Of a stretch of 64,000 nt of DNA, positions 9,302 through 17,130 are shown piece by piece. A program made the position numbers and the translations under genes. Position 1 is the stretch's first letter. The number at the start of each line of letters is the position of its first letter. Location of the stretch: assembly GCF_037975235.1 (NCBI RefSeq), contig NZ_CP150241.1:5332001-5396000 (forward strand). Reading direction: 5' to 3'. The notes under the pieces were generated by a model. The model did no database searches and had not been told where the DNA came from. It saw nothing but the letters and a program-made list of their open reading frames with translations. Source of the stretch: Paenibacillus sp. FSL R5-0341. Its GTDB lineage: Bacteria; Bacillota; Bacilli; Paenibacillales; Paenibacillaceae.

Positions 9302-9451
9302 TTAAACCCGCGCCACTACTACGTTTCCTAACCGTATGTATAAATCCATTCTATTCACCGTATATACATTTCCAGTTCTATTCGCTAATAAACCGCATAT
9401 CTGCGCGGATAATCCGTCCGCCACGTTAACAACCGCTGGCAGTTTATACAT
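9302..9451 (-). CDS. Possible 49-residue protein downstream of terS
   Basis: An ATG-initiated frame on the minus strand has a plausible composition (MYKLPAVVNVADG start) but only a weak Shine-Dalgarno. The rest of 9088-9583 shows no gene: it contains only short frames and no recognisable terminase large subunit remnant. This region next to the small terminase gene could instead hold a packaging (pac/cos) site. Confidence 0.3.
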   Translation of the reverse strand: MYKLPAVVNVADGLSAQICGLLANRTGNVYTVNRMDLYIRLGNVVVARV

Positions 9452-9583
9452 CCGATTTTCCGCGCAGTATACACCGGTTATGCACCGTTCAACCCCGAAG
9501 TTTTAGCGTGGCCGTCCGCCAGGAGCGCGTTGCAGGTTTTGACGCCCCTTCACCGCTATCCTGTCCGGTAACGTCCGCTAATC

Positions 9584-10045
9584 TTACGCAGTTTCTCCGT
9601 CAACCAGATCGTTCAATTCCGCGATTTCCCTACGGATTTCCTCGTCTGTCTTACGGTTACTTGCGTTCTCTTCGCGTCTGTCTTCTACTATAGTACGGTC
9701 GGACAGTAGCGCCCATCTACGCATATATAAATCGATAGCTTTCACGGAAGGCAAACCGTTATTTCCTCCGCGAATTGCTTTCATTAAAGCAACGTTAACT
9801 TCCGTTCTCATTCCGCGAAGATTAATATCCGTAAGATAACTTACGTAATCAATAAATTGTTCTTGCGCTTTCCATTCGTAAAGAGTTGAACGCGCGATTC
9901 CAATCTCATTCGCTAACTCTTGCATATTCTTCTTACGGCCATCCTCAGACAGTAGCTCTCCCCACTCATTACTCACCAGTAACTGCGCGGCCTTCCTCTG
10001 CTGTACAGTCAGTTGTGCCTCTAATACATTACGTTGTCTACTCAT
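9584..10045 (-). CDS. phBC6A51-type HTH protein, terminase small subunit-like
   Basis: The ATG at 10045 is preceded by AGGAGG; an upstream in-frame ATG lacks this. The ~153-residue product has a helix-turn-helix in its first half (QELANEIGIARSTLYEWK), then a helical middle with LMKAIRGG and an acidic C-terminus. This matches the phBC6A51 family of Bacillus phages, which sits in the terminase small subunit position and binds packaging-site DNA. It is the last confident gene of the leftward series and overlaps the previous gene. No large terminase follows. In SaPI-type satellites a private small subunit redirects the helper's packaging to satellite DNA; that role is inferred here. Confidence 0.65.
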   Translation of the reverse strand: MSRQRNVLEAQLTVQQRKAAQLLVSNEWGELLSEDGRKKNMQELANEIGIARSTLYEWKAQEQFIDYVSYLTDINLRGMRTEVNVALMKAIRGGNNGLPSVKAIDLYMRRWALLSDRTIVEDRREENASNRKTDEEIRREIAELNDLVDGETA

Positions 10046-10589
10046 ACATATCGTCCTCCTCATATTGGTGAATCTTCGGCAGAACCTCAGCAATCGCTAT
10101 ATATACGGCATCCTCCGCCATAACTGCCGCTCCTTTAATTTCGTAGGCTAACGCAGAATCCTTCGTCATTAATCCGATGCTGAAATGTACCTTCCTCATA
10201 AGTCCGTTGATATCCAATTCATCCGTCTTGCCGGTATCAATCGCCTCATTTACGCGCTTAATAATCCGCAGGAACGAGCCGGCCCCCAGCGCATGTATGC
10301 TGCACCAAAATCCTGTGGAGTAGCGCAAAACCTTCGCGGCTTCCTCGTATTTGGCGAGCTTACTTAAGTCAATTCGCGTTATTTGATCCGCCGCAAGCAC
10401 CGCCGCGTACTTTACAGCGATTACTTTAAGCGGCTGCAGACGATCAACTAGCGCCATCGACAACGGAATATCAACGATCTTCGGGCGCGGCTTCGGATCA
10501 AGATTCCTCCCGTTATCAATTCGTATTTGTCGCAGCTTCTCGTCTAACCTAGCGATATCTGTACGTAACTCCGCGTTAGTCATTGCCAT
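10038..10589 (-). CDS. Hypothetical phage-type protein
   Basis: The product has 183 residues and is mostly helical. It has a charged N-terminus (TDIARLDEKLRQIRI), an Ala-rich core (KYAAVLAADQ) and an acidic end (YEEDDMYE). It overlaps the terminase-small-like gene by eight bases and the upstream gene by 14, which suggests translational coupling. The position before terS suggests a DNA-packaging or regulatory accessory role, but no family is recognised. Confidence 0.6.
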   Translation of the reverse strand: MAMTNAELRTDIARLDEKLRQIRIDNGRNLDPKPRPKIVDIPLSMALVDRLQPLKVIAVKYAAVLAADQITRIDLSKLAKYEEAAKVLRYSTGFWCSIHALGAGSFLRIIKRVNEAIDTGKTDELDINGLMRKVHFSIGLMTKDSALAYEIKGAAVMAEDAVYIAIAEVLPKIHQYEEDDMYE

Positions 10590-10776
10590 CGTTTAAATCC
10601 GCCCCTTCGTTCTGTTCTAATTGTACGATTGCCTCGCCAATAACCGTATCTAGCCCGCGCAGTATATCCAGGCGGCTACCTGCGTGTACTCCTAATACCT
10701 CGCTAATCACTGCGCTGAGCTCTCCGACTGGATGTGCGACATCAACGGTAAACTCCATTAAAGTACGTGACTTCAT
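10576..10776 (-). CDS. Hypothetical small acidic protein
   Basis: The product has 66 residues and an acidic C-terminus (NEGADLNDGND). A good Shine-Dalgarno (GAGGAGGTATAT) precedes the ATG. It overlaps the next gene by 14 bases and follows the tail-fibre-like gene after 56 bases. No family is recognised; the size and place suggest a small phage-type accessory factor. Confidence 0.5.
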   Translation of the reverse strand: MKSRTLMEFTVDVAHPVGELSAVISEVLGVHAGSRLDILRGLDTVIGEAIVQLEQNEGADLNDGND

Positions 10777-10832
10777 TCATATACCTCCTCGTATTAAGAA
10801 GGCCCGCAATTAAGCGGACCCATAACGATTGA

Positions 10833-12155
10833 TTACGCGGATCTCGAAGTAGTGAATGTGCCGCCCCAATTCTGATTCGCGCTATTGCCGTGGTTGTGCG
10901 TTGGTAACGTAATATCGTGCGTATGATTATTGAGCTTGGCCCATATCGCATCAAGCTGCGTCTGTAACCCGGTAACACTTCCGATACCCACGTTGAGTCC
11001 GGTTACTTCGCGGCGAAATTCAACGTTACCATCAATTGTTACCGCGCCTTGTAAACGGATCGGATTCGCGGTATTATTCGACCCGATAAATACGTCAGAA
11101 CTGATAATCGAGAGGCCGCCGCTATTCTGATACGAGTTAATCTCGCCGGCCGTACTCCCGCCTGTTCCAAAGAACGTAATTGCAGAGACGCCGTTATCAG
11201 ATCCGGTATTGATGCGGATGCGGTTCGTACTATTTGCGTCGTATGTCCGTAAACCTTGCGCGTCAACTTCCATACGCCGACCGGACGCTGCTGTTCGGAT
11301 AAGCGCGCCTGTAATAGTACTACCCGTCGTAATATCACCCCGAAATGTACCTTTACCCGCGTACATATTACCGTCAGTATCCACCGTAAATTGACCGTTA
11401 CCGACGTTAATTGAGGAACCTACGATCGAGCCGTTATTGAAATCGGAGCTATTAATCTGCGCGGTATTAGCCGTTAACTTATTCATAGTCGCGTTTCCGA
11501 AATGATCCGCGAGAAACGGTGAGCTGCGCCCCTTCCATATCGGATACGCTTGCTTATCACGAATCCACGCGGTGCTATGCGCAATATTGTCGGTACTCAT
11601 CCTGGAACCTTGTAATCTCCCTCCAACGTGGATATCCGCAACCTCTGTGTAAGACTCTTCAACCGCGCTACTAAGCTCTACGCCGGCATTTACTTTGGCG
11701 ACCAAAATCGGAAGGACTTCTTTTGAATGCGCGCCGAACGAGAAGAATTCGAGATTAGAAGGCACTGTAACGTCGATTTCGAAATCTGTGCTGTAGACCA
11801 TTTGGACATAACGCGGCACGCCGTCCTCAAACTCGAGAATAAGGATGCCTAGCTCAATGCCATGCTCCAACGCTTGGTACGCGGGTTTATTCTCGTTAGC
11901 CGCCTTAAATTTGGTATAGCACTCTCTCGCTACTTGCTGGATTTCCTCGATGCTATTTTGGGCCGAAAGTTTGCGAAAAACTGATTCCGCGATATCTAAC
12001 ATGCCGGATAGAAATACGATTCGTTTACCGATCACTCTCGCTTTTGAATAGTCATCCTTCACGACAAAATCCATCTCTCCTGACTTCGTGCATATGCGGC
12101 CATCCGACCATACGTATATATTGTTATCGATAAAGGCTGAGACACATAAACTCAT
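10833..12155 (-). CDS. Tail-fibre-like protein with proteasome-like N-terminal domain
   Basis: The product has 440 residues, and the ATG follows AAAGGAGG. Residues 1-~190 look like a self-processed Ntn hydrolase of the proteasome beta/HslV kind. Met1 is followed by Ser, and after Met removal the mature numbering gives Ser1, Asp17 and Arg19, as in proteasome subunits. A Lys at 37 (KARVIGKRI) could match Lys33, FLSGMLD matches the glycine turn, and FGAH plus DIHVGG resemble the later active-site loops. Residues ~200-400 are beta-rich, fibre-like repeats (GSSINVGNG, AGKGTFRG, RIRINTGSD), then a coiled stretch (VTGLQTQLDAIWAKL) and a His-rich tip (NHTHD, LPTHNHG). It is probably a virion fibre; the catalytic role is inference. 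Confidence 0.65.
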   Translation of the reverse strand: MSLCVSAFIDNNIYVWSDGRICTKSGEMDFVVKDDYSKARVIGKRIVFLSGMLDIAESVFRKLSAQNSIEEIQQVARECYTKFKAANENKPAYQALEHGIELGILILEFEDGVPRYVQMVYSTDFEIDVTVPSNLEFFSFGAHSKEVLPILVAKVNAGVELSSAVEESYTEVADIHVGGRLQGSRMSTDNIAHSTAWIRDKQAYPIWKGRSSPFLADHFGNATMNKLTANTAQINSSDFNNGSIVGSSINVGNGQFTVDTDGNMYAGKGTFRGDITTGSTITGALIRTAASGRRMEVDAQGLRTYDANSTNRIRINTGSDNGVSAITFFGTGGSTAGEINSYQNSGGLSIISSDVFIGSNNTANPIRLQGAVTIDGNVEFRREVTGLNVGIGSVTGLQTQLDAIWAKLNNHTHDITLPTHNHGNSANQNWGGTFTTSRSA

Positions 12156-12196
12156 TAAAATTCCTCCTTTGATATGAAAATAGGACCCAGAGGTCC

Positions 12197-12673
12197 TTAG
12201 TTGATAAGCAGTGATTTAAGTTTTAGATAACGTCCTTGGTCATGCGTCGTCTTTGTAGTTGATGCGCGCTGATACAGGCGGCTGAGAGAATCGAAATCGT
12301 GTCTCACGTCCGAAATGTCAACGCCTGAATAATCGACGCCTTCGTTCTTGAATACAAGATCTTCGTCACCCTCCAGGACACTAGTCCCGTTTTGGAGCTT
12401 TACAATTGAGATCGTAGACTGATCTGTAGCCGGTCGCTGTTTAAACAACACAACGGACCATGAGCCCGGAAATTTCCTATCTATACGAATAGTTCTTCCT
12501 GTAATAAACGTTCCTCCACCATCATCGGAAACCCATGCTCCGGAAAGTGGCTCGTTTGGGTCCGGGTGGACTAACGTAATCCTTGACTCACCGTAAAACT
12601 TCGCATATGTGTACCCTGTTGTATCAATATCTGTTACTCCGACACCTTTACCCGTGATCACTTTTCTACTCAT
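12197..12673 (-). CDS. Hypothetical phage structural-type protein
   Basis: The ATG at 12673 has GAGGGGTG upstream; the longer frame has no such site. The 158-residue protein begins with a beta-rich part (KVITGKGVGVTDI, TYAKFYGES) with a glycine-rich turn (SDDGGGTF), and ends with a helical part. It overlaps the upstream gene by eight bases and lies just before the tail-fibre-like gene, so a fibre chaperone or accessory tail protein is a guess. No family is recognised. Confidence 0.55.
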   Translation of the reverse strand: MSRKVITGKGVGVTDIDTTGYTYAKFYGESRITLVHPDPNEPLSGAWVSDDGGGTFITGRTIRIDRKFPGSWSVVLFKQRPATDQSTISIVKLQNGTSVLEGDEDLVFKNEGVDYSGVDISDVRHDFDSLSRLYQRASTTKTTHDQGRYLKLKSLLIN

Positions 12674-13118
12674 TTGAAGACACCCCTCTTTTAATTTGTG
12701 TGTACAATCCGATATTGTCCGGCGTCGGGTTACTCTTCGCATATCGTTCCGCAGCCTTAACGTCGGCCTTGGTTACGGTGCCTTCCGCGAGCTTGGTACG
12801 GAGATGGCCGCCGAGTACCCGGTGATCGATGTGCGCCGTCTTCTCCCCTTCGTAATAATCGAACCGATCCCGGATAAGGTGAGCGCGGACAAGATCGTCA
12901 GGATCGTTCGTTTCCTTTGCGCGGGTATCGAAATGCTCAACATCCTGCGCGGACGGGACCGCAACGAAGTTCACTCCGGATTCCTCGTTGAACATTAACG
13001 CGATCGTATCGTTATAATCCCGTTCCAACTGCTTCGCTCTTGCGATCTTCTCCGGATTGCCTGGCGCCATTTTAAGCGCCTCTGTTACTGCGCTGTAATT
13101 GATCGAATCTGTATTCAT
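12666..13118 (-). CDS. Hypothetical helical protein
   Basis: The product has 150 residues, is strongly charged and predicted mostly helical (PEKIARAKQLERDYND). It contains no Cys and no membrane segment. GGGAGGAAATTAC precedes its ATG. It overlaps the following gene by eight bases, so the two are probably co-translated. No family is recognised. Confidence 0.55.
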   Translation of the reverse strand: MNTDSINYSAVTEALKMAPGNPEKIARAKQLERDYNDTIALMFNEESGVNFVAVPSAQDVEHFDTRAKETNDPDDLVRAHLIRDRFDYYEGEKTAHIDHRVLGGHLRTKLAEGTVTKADVKAAERYAKSNPTPDNIGLYTQIKRGVSSNE

Positions 13119-13139
13119 GTAATTTCCTCCCTGAATGTA

Positions 13140-13730
13140 TTAGTAGGTAGCGCTACGTCTCATCGATTCGAAGTCACGCAAATCCCGCTCTGTAATTACC
13201 GCGTTCATAAACTTACTGCCGGCTGTACTAATGTCTGCGCGGGCTGTTGTGTACGTGTACTTACTCTCGCGGAGCTCCGAAAGTACATCTTTGCGCTGAT
13301 CCTCTAGTTCCGTCGCAGCAGTAATAACTTTCTGAAACGCAATTCTGTACGCGTCTGCGGCTGCGGCTAGTTCATCAACAGCGGGGTTAAACGTCGAATC
13401 CATATATTGCGGAACGAATTCCTTGTTCCATGACTCTGCGACATCATCCGAGCGTATAGCAGTTTGATAAACTGTGGCTGCGATCTCTGACTGTTGATCG
13501 GCTCTGCGTATAGCTCGTTCCAGATCGAAAACCTTCTTGTCCGCTGCGTCAATCTCAGCGTCAAGGTTCACCTCCTCCGCGATTGAGCGTCTAACTAGTT
13601 CCAGATAATTATCTTTGGCCTGGGATAACTCCTGCTGGATATCCTCTCTCTTTTGGTCTAGCCCTTTACGCTTTGCTGATGCTTCTGCTCTCTCTGCTTT
13701 GAACTGATCAAGTTTATCGAATTTAATCAC
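13140..13730 (-). CDS. Hypothetical long coiled-coil protein
   Basis: A GTG start at 13730 is preferred: AGGGAG lies nine bases upstream, and the GTG overlaps the previous stop by eight bases. The ~196-residue product is almost entirely coiled coil (FKAERAEASAKRKGLDQKRE and ERAIRRADQQSEI segments), with a short break near the middle. A scaffold-like or structural role is possible. It is not long enough for a tape measure protein and has no hydrophobic segment. Confidence 0.55.
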   Translation of the reverse strand: MIKFDKLDQFKAERAEASAKRKGLDQKREDIQQELSQAKDNYLELVRRSIAEEVNLDAEIDAADKKVFDLERAIRRADQQSEIAATVYQTAIRSDDVAESWNKEFVPQYMDSTFNPAVDELAAAADAYRIAFQKVITAATELEDQRKDVLSELRESKYTYTTARADISTAGSKFMNAVITERDLRDFESMRRSATY

Positions 13731-14160
13731 TTTGTCTGTCTCCCTTTTCAATGTATTGGATTAATCTGCGAAGCCATTGAACGGCACGCGCTCGCCAGCC
13801 TCTTAACTTCGGTTCTTGAACGGATGCGACACCTGGATACAATTCCCGATATATTTCCGGATTGTCCTCCACAATGTGGTAGAGTTGAGCCACGTCCAGA
13901 GGGTGCACAATGTCCGCGTTAATCTCCGGATCAGCTAGAGCCTGCCGGTAAATTTCGCGGTCACTCGTCTGTAGGTCGAAACCTCCGCCAATCTCCGCAA
14001 ATTCTACAACCTCGACCGCAAGCTGTATCGCGAGTACCGGATCAGAGCACGGAACAATTGATGACGTTTGAAGCTCGCCCCTGCGGTCATATAGCTGAAT
14101 GTGGAGAAGCTGCGCGATGCCGTCCGCCTTTACCCAATCCGCAAGGATCAATGGTTTCAA
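13723..14160 (-). CDS. Hypothetical protein with basic C-terminus
   Basis: The start is a TTG at 14160, seven bases after AAGGAGGG; the longer ATG frame would overlap the upstream gene by 80 bases. The ~145-residue product has a beta-rich start (LKPLILADWVK, HIQLYDRRGEL) and a helical, acidic middle, and ends with a basic amphipathic helix (LRGWRARAVQWLRRL). That helix could bind membrane or nucleic acid. No family is recognised. Confidence 0.5.
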   Translation of the reverse strand: MKPLILADWVKADGIAQLLHIQLYDRRGELQTSSIVPCSDPVLAIQLAVEVVEFAEIGGGFDLQTSDREIYRQALADPEINADIVHPLDVAQLYHIVEDNPEIYRELYPGVASVQEPKLRGWRARAVQWLRRLIQYIEKGDRQSD

Positions 14161-14176
14161 CTTATCCCTCCTTATA

Positions 14177-14629
14177 TCAAATCGAGCTGACAAGTGACTC
14201 GCCGCGCCGTAAAGCATCGTTTGCCAATTCCTTGAGCTCCGGAATACGGTTTTCAATATTCGGCTTCCAAGTCATTCGGATACCTACGTTACAAGACTCC
14301 GCGAACAAACGGACATGCTGCTCGTATTGGCGGTATCTTTGGAAATGTGGCGCGTTCCCTCGTATGACAACGAACTTCGTGCGGCTGTCTACGTTCCGAA
14401 TAATGTCCTTGATCATGAGCGGTATAACCTGGCGCATCGTAATCGTCTTTGTATCGCGCTCATCATAATGAAGCGAAAGCACGGCGTAAGGCTCATACCA
14501 TACGGTACCTTCTACGCTAGGATCTCGTTTTGATAGGCGGACGCCGGCGACAATGCGGCCATTACCTGTGTTAAGTATCGCGACATGGGCGTATGTGATT
14601 TGATCAGGTAATAAACGTTCGTCCATCAT
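14177..14629 (-). CDS. Hypothetical protein, possibly RNase H-like fold
   Basis: The product has 150 residues. The order of elements resembles an RNase H-like fold: an N-terminal strand pair (HVAILNTGNGRIVAGVR), a helix (MRQVIPLMIKDII), a strand (KFVVIRGN) and a C-terminal helix (IPELKELANDALRRG) like the end of RNase HI. However, the usual first catalytic Asp is absent (LNTGN replaces a DGS-type motif), so activity is doubtful. This is a weak pattern match only. It begins five bases after the cold-shock-like gene ends. Confidence 0.5.
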   Translation of the reverse strand: MMDERLLPDQITYAHVAILNTGNGRIVAGVRLSKRDPSVEGTVWYEPYAVLSLHYDERDTKTITMRQVIPLMIKDIIRNVDSRTKFVVIRGNAPHFQRYRQYEQHVRLFAESCNVGIRMTWKPNIENRIPELKELANDALRRGESLVSSI

Positions 14630-14633
14630 CTCG

Positions 14634-14855
14634 TCACCCTCCGTAAATTAATGTCACCCGTTTTCCGACCGGCCGTCGATCTCCTGGCACGATATCGAGC
14701 GCGATGGTATCGCCGACCTGCAGCGTAGTTCCTTCGGTGCGTACGTTTGACGCGTGAACAAACACCGTGCTGGCGATCCCTGCGCAGCGTACGAAGAAAA
14801 AACCGCGATCGTTGTTGCAATACTCAACTCTGCCCGTCGCTTCCAACGCCCTCAC
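14634..14855 (-). CDS. Cold-shock-domain-like nucleic-acid-binding protein
   Basis: The conserved part reads like a cold-shock fold: GRVEYCNNDRGFFFVRC resembles the RNP1-type strand of CspA (GFGFI), followed by VFVHASNV (the FVHFSAI equivalent) and LQVGDTIALDIV. A GTG at 14855 gives about 73 residues, the normal Csp length; a TTG at 14846 is also possible. The long upstream ATG frame is improbable. It overlaps the preceding gene. It would bind single-stranded RNA or DNA. The two Cys residues are unusual for a Csp. Confidence 0.6.
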   Translation of the reverse strand: MRALEATGRVEYCNNDRGFFFVRCAGIASTVFVHASNVRTEGTTLQVGDTIALDIVPGDRRPVGKRVTLIYGG

Positions 14856-15135
14856 CCTCTTCGAGTTCCGTGACGAATGCTTCAACCGCGCCAGTAACAT
14901 TCGATGTAACCGAAAGTGGATACGCACCCAACTCGCGGATATGATCCGTAGCATGAAAATATCCGCTCCATAACGAGCTCACCGCGCTTTCAAATGGCGT
15001 CATATCGGCGATGATTGCTTCTTTCGCGGTATACGTAACCCATCCGTCGCTGGCTGTGATGATAACGGTGTCGATTCCGTCCTCTTGCGTATGTTCGATC
15101 CGAGTGTACAACTCGCGCTTAGTCTCCTCGCTCAT
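14824..15135 (-). CDS. Hypothetical acidic protein
   Basis: The product has 103 residues and is acidic. A beta-rich start (TVIITASDGWVTYTAKEA) is followed by a helix and a Gly/Glu-rich end (ELEEGEGVGSDG). The ATG may overlap the stop of a short upstream frame (ATGA). It overlaps the cold-shock-like gene by about 30 bases, depending on that gene's start. No family is recognised. Confidence 0.5.
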   Translation of the reverse strand: MSEETKRELYTRIEHTQEDGIDTVIITASDGWVTYTAKEAIIADMTPFESAVSSLWSGYFHATDHIRELGAYPLSVTSNVTGAVEAFVTELEEGEGVGSDGQS

Positions 15136-15292
15136 TCCGTTCCCCTACCTTCCGTTAAATACGTGCATAATCCGTCCGCTATTGCGTGCCTTCCGCTTAA
15201 TTTAAGCGCGCCAAAAAGAAGCCGAGGGTCATAGTTCCTCCGCCTGTTCCAAGCGTTAATTCCGCGCTATTCTCACGTATTGCGTACCACTA

Positions 15293-15505
15293 CTATCCGC
15301 TGACATTTACGCCGAGCAGCCGCCTGATTGACCGTTTCCTAGCGGATGGTACGCGGTATTGGATCGCTACTAATCTGCCCTCGCGCTCATACGTTGCCAT
15401 GATAGTGAAATCCGGAAAGCTTCGGCCGATCTTCCGTATAACTTCGCGATCTTCCGTGTAAGCTGCGAGATTGTCGGCATTCAAGCGCCATATTGCGTTG
15501 GACAT
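15293..15505 (-). CDS. Hypothetical small basic protein
   Basis: The product has 70 residues with a basic C-terminus (SARKRSIRRLLG). AGGAAGTGAATCGG precedes the ATG. The interval to the next gene leftward (15136-15292) contains an open minus-strand frame without a proper start. No family is recognised. Confidence 0.5.
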   Translation of the reverse strand: MSNAIWRLNADNLAAYTEDREVIRKIGRSFPDFTIMATYEREGRLVAIQYRVPSARKRSIRRLLGVNVSG

Positions 15506-15572
15506 TCCGATTCACTTCCTTAGATTAACGTTTTAAAGTATTAAAGTTTAAATACAAAAATAAAAGACGCTT

Positions 15573-15797
15573 TTAAAGCGCCAATTTGTCGGACTCTTTT
15601 GCTCTTTGAATCGCCAGTAACACGTCATCTCCGGTCCCGAATACTTGCGCCAATTTGATCCTCAGATCACGCGAAACATTACGTCGTCCGTTCTCCACAT
15701 CGCTCACACACGATTGGCTGACGTTTAGTGCTTCCGCAAACTGGGACTGGGTCATGCCAGCCATAACCCTGATACCACGCACTCCTGATCCATCCAT
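15573..15797 (-). CDS. XRE-family HTH regulator
   Basis: The ATG at 15797 follows GGAGG; an upstream in-frame extension lacks a site. The 74-residue product is a single Cro/CI-type HTH domain (MTQSQFAEALNVSQSCVSD, then VENGRR) with a short C-terminal helix. It would bind operator DNA as a dimer. It lies inside the leftward gene series, so it may act as a Cro-like or late-gene regulator rather than the main repressor. Confidence 0.8.
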   Translation of the reverse strand: MDGSGVRGIRVMAGMTQSQFAEALNVSQSCVSDVENGRRNVSRDLRIKLAQVFGTGDDVLLAIQRAKESDKLAL

Positions 15798-15877
15798 TAT
15801 CACAAACCTCCTTCGCTCATTTGAAATATCGCATACATCCGAAATAAATAATCGGGAACCTTCGTCCCCTTCCCTAC

Positions 15878-16837
15878 TTACGCGGAGATGTGGACAGTAC
15901 GAGGCTTGCGACAGTCTACAAACTTCTCTGTCAATGGTTGTTCGTACATATTGTATGTGACCATCTCTCCCCACCAAATATCGTGATGTGTTCCCTTGTA
16001 CTGGTTACGATCACTGGTCCATCCGTACACTCCATCGAGATATCCCGCGCCCTCCGTTCCCTTCTTATCTATGAGTTGAGCCGTATTCTTCCGGCCGTGA
16101 CTTTCCTTCCTTCTCTTAGCGTCAGCCATGTTCGCAAGCTTCTTCGCCGCGCCGTACGATCTCTCTGAACGCTCTTGAATGTCCTTCATTTCCTCCGGAT
16201 TATAAAACCCATACGGCAAGGACATACGCTTGCGCTCGCCTTCATATTTGATCGTTCCATACCGTTTCTTGCGCTCCCATAACGTCTTGTACAGGCGGAG
16301 GCAGGTCGGACCACACTTGAGTTTATTCCCGCGTCCTTCGAATGGATATTGACACATTAGGCATAACTTCCCTCCGAACTTCTCAACTGCACCCTCCGCG
16401 TCAGCCTCGCAGTAAATACGGACATTGTGCTTCCGCATAAACTCCCGCGCTCCTGAGCCTGGCGGAACGATAAGGTCACGGTCGCGAGGCATATCGTACG
16501 GATCGCGCATGATAGATAACCCTCTAGTGTGATCCTCCGCGAGAATATAGTCGGCTAGGCGCTCCAAGCGCTGGTATTCGAGCTGCGTACGGAAGCGGCC
16601 ATCACCGCCTACGTGATTGTCGTAGTAGTACGCGTCGTACAGTTCCGCCATAGTCTCCGCTATCTGCAGACGTTGTTCGAGTGGCTGTTTGGCGTACGTC
16701 CGATAATTGGCACGCGTCCAATTCGGGAATAGCTCGCAGTCTTTACCGGAGTAATCGTAGCGATCGACGTCGGGCGTGACGATGAGCTGTAAGGCGGGGC
16801 CGGTGGTATATTCGACTAGCTGTTTTGCTGCCTCCAT
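15878..16837 (-). CDS. Hypothetical protein with zinc-finger-like motif
   Basis: The product has 319 residues. Around residues 155-175 a Cys cluster (CLMC, about 13 residues, then CGPTC) forms a likely zinc-binding site followed by a basic helix (RLYKTLWERKKRYG). The N-terminal half is helical, and the C-terminal part is rich in Lys, Arg and Trp. Zinc plus basic helix suggests nucleic-acid binding, perhaps in replication or transcription. AAGGAGGGATTTAC precedes the ATG. I do not recognise the family. Confidence 0.6.
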   Translation of the reverse strand: MEAAKQLVEYTTGPALQLIVTPDVDRYDYSGKDCELFPNWTRANYRTYAKQPLEQRLQIAETMAELYDAYYYDNHVGGDGRFRTQLEYQRLERLADYILAEDHTRGLSIMRDPYDMPRDRDLIVPPGSGAREFMRKHNVRIYCEADAEGAVEKFGGKLCLMCQYPFEGRGNKLKCGPTCLRLYKTLWERKKRYGTIKYEGERKRMSLPYGFYNPEEMKDIQERSERSYGAAKKLANMADAKRRKESHGRKNTAQLIDKKGTEGAGYLDGVYGWTSDRNQYKGTHHDIWWGEMVTYNMYEQPLTEKFVDCRKPRTVHISA

Positions 16838-17030
16838 GTAAATCCCTCCTTGTGGATGTCGACTGGTTTAACTTCCGCATATCGTTTGTCTTTCTGTAAA
16901 GTTCCTCCGCGCTCTTATATCTCACCATACCTTTATGCGCGATAACATTTATCCGCTAGGAACGAAGTGACGACGCGTGAGGGATAGTGTTCTTCTATCC
17001 CGAAACTCTGCTCGGTAATGTTTTATTTTT

Positions 17031-17063
17031 CTTTCTCGTTATTCTTTCTCGTTATTCTTTCTC
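17031..17063. repeat. 13-bp tandem repeat, 2.5 copies
   Basis: The unit CTTTCTCGTTATT is repeated exactly at 17031-17043 and 17044-17056, with a partial third copy. It lies in the 293-bp space after the initiator-like gene. A short hairpin (GGGATAG/CTATCCC) is at 16981-17001. Confidence 0.8.
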
Positions 17064-17130
17064 TGGTTAAATGACTTAATTACAGAGGAGAAATGGTTTA
17101 TTATCCGAGTTTAAACTGTTTGAAGTCCGC

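Noticed and set aside
14634..14954. 106-residue form of the cold-shock-like protein
   Set aside because: The first ~33 residues are a basic frame overlapping the upstream gene; the fold begins after a GTG at 14855.
16743..16928. 61-codon frame before the zinc-motif gene
   Set aside because: It overlaps the start of the next gene by 95 bases, and its end is Arg/His-rich as in shadow frames.
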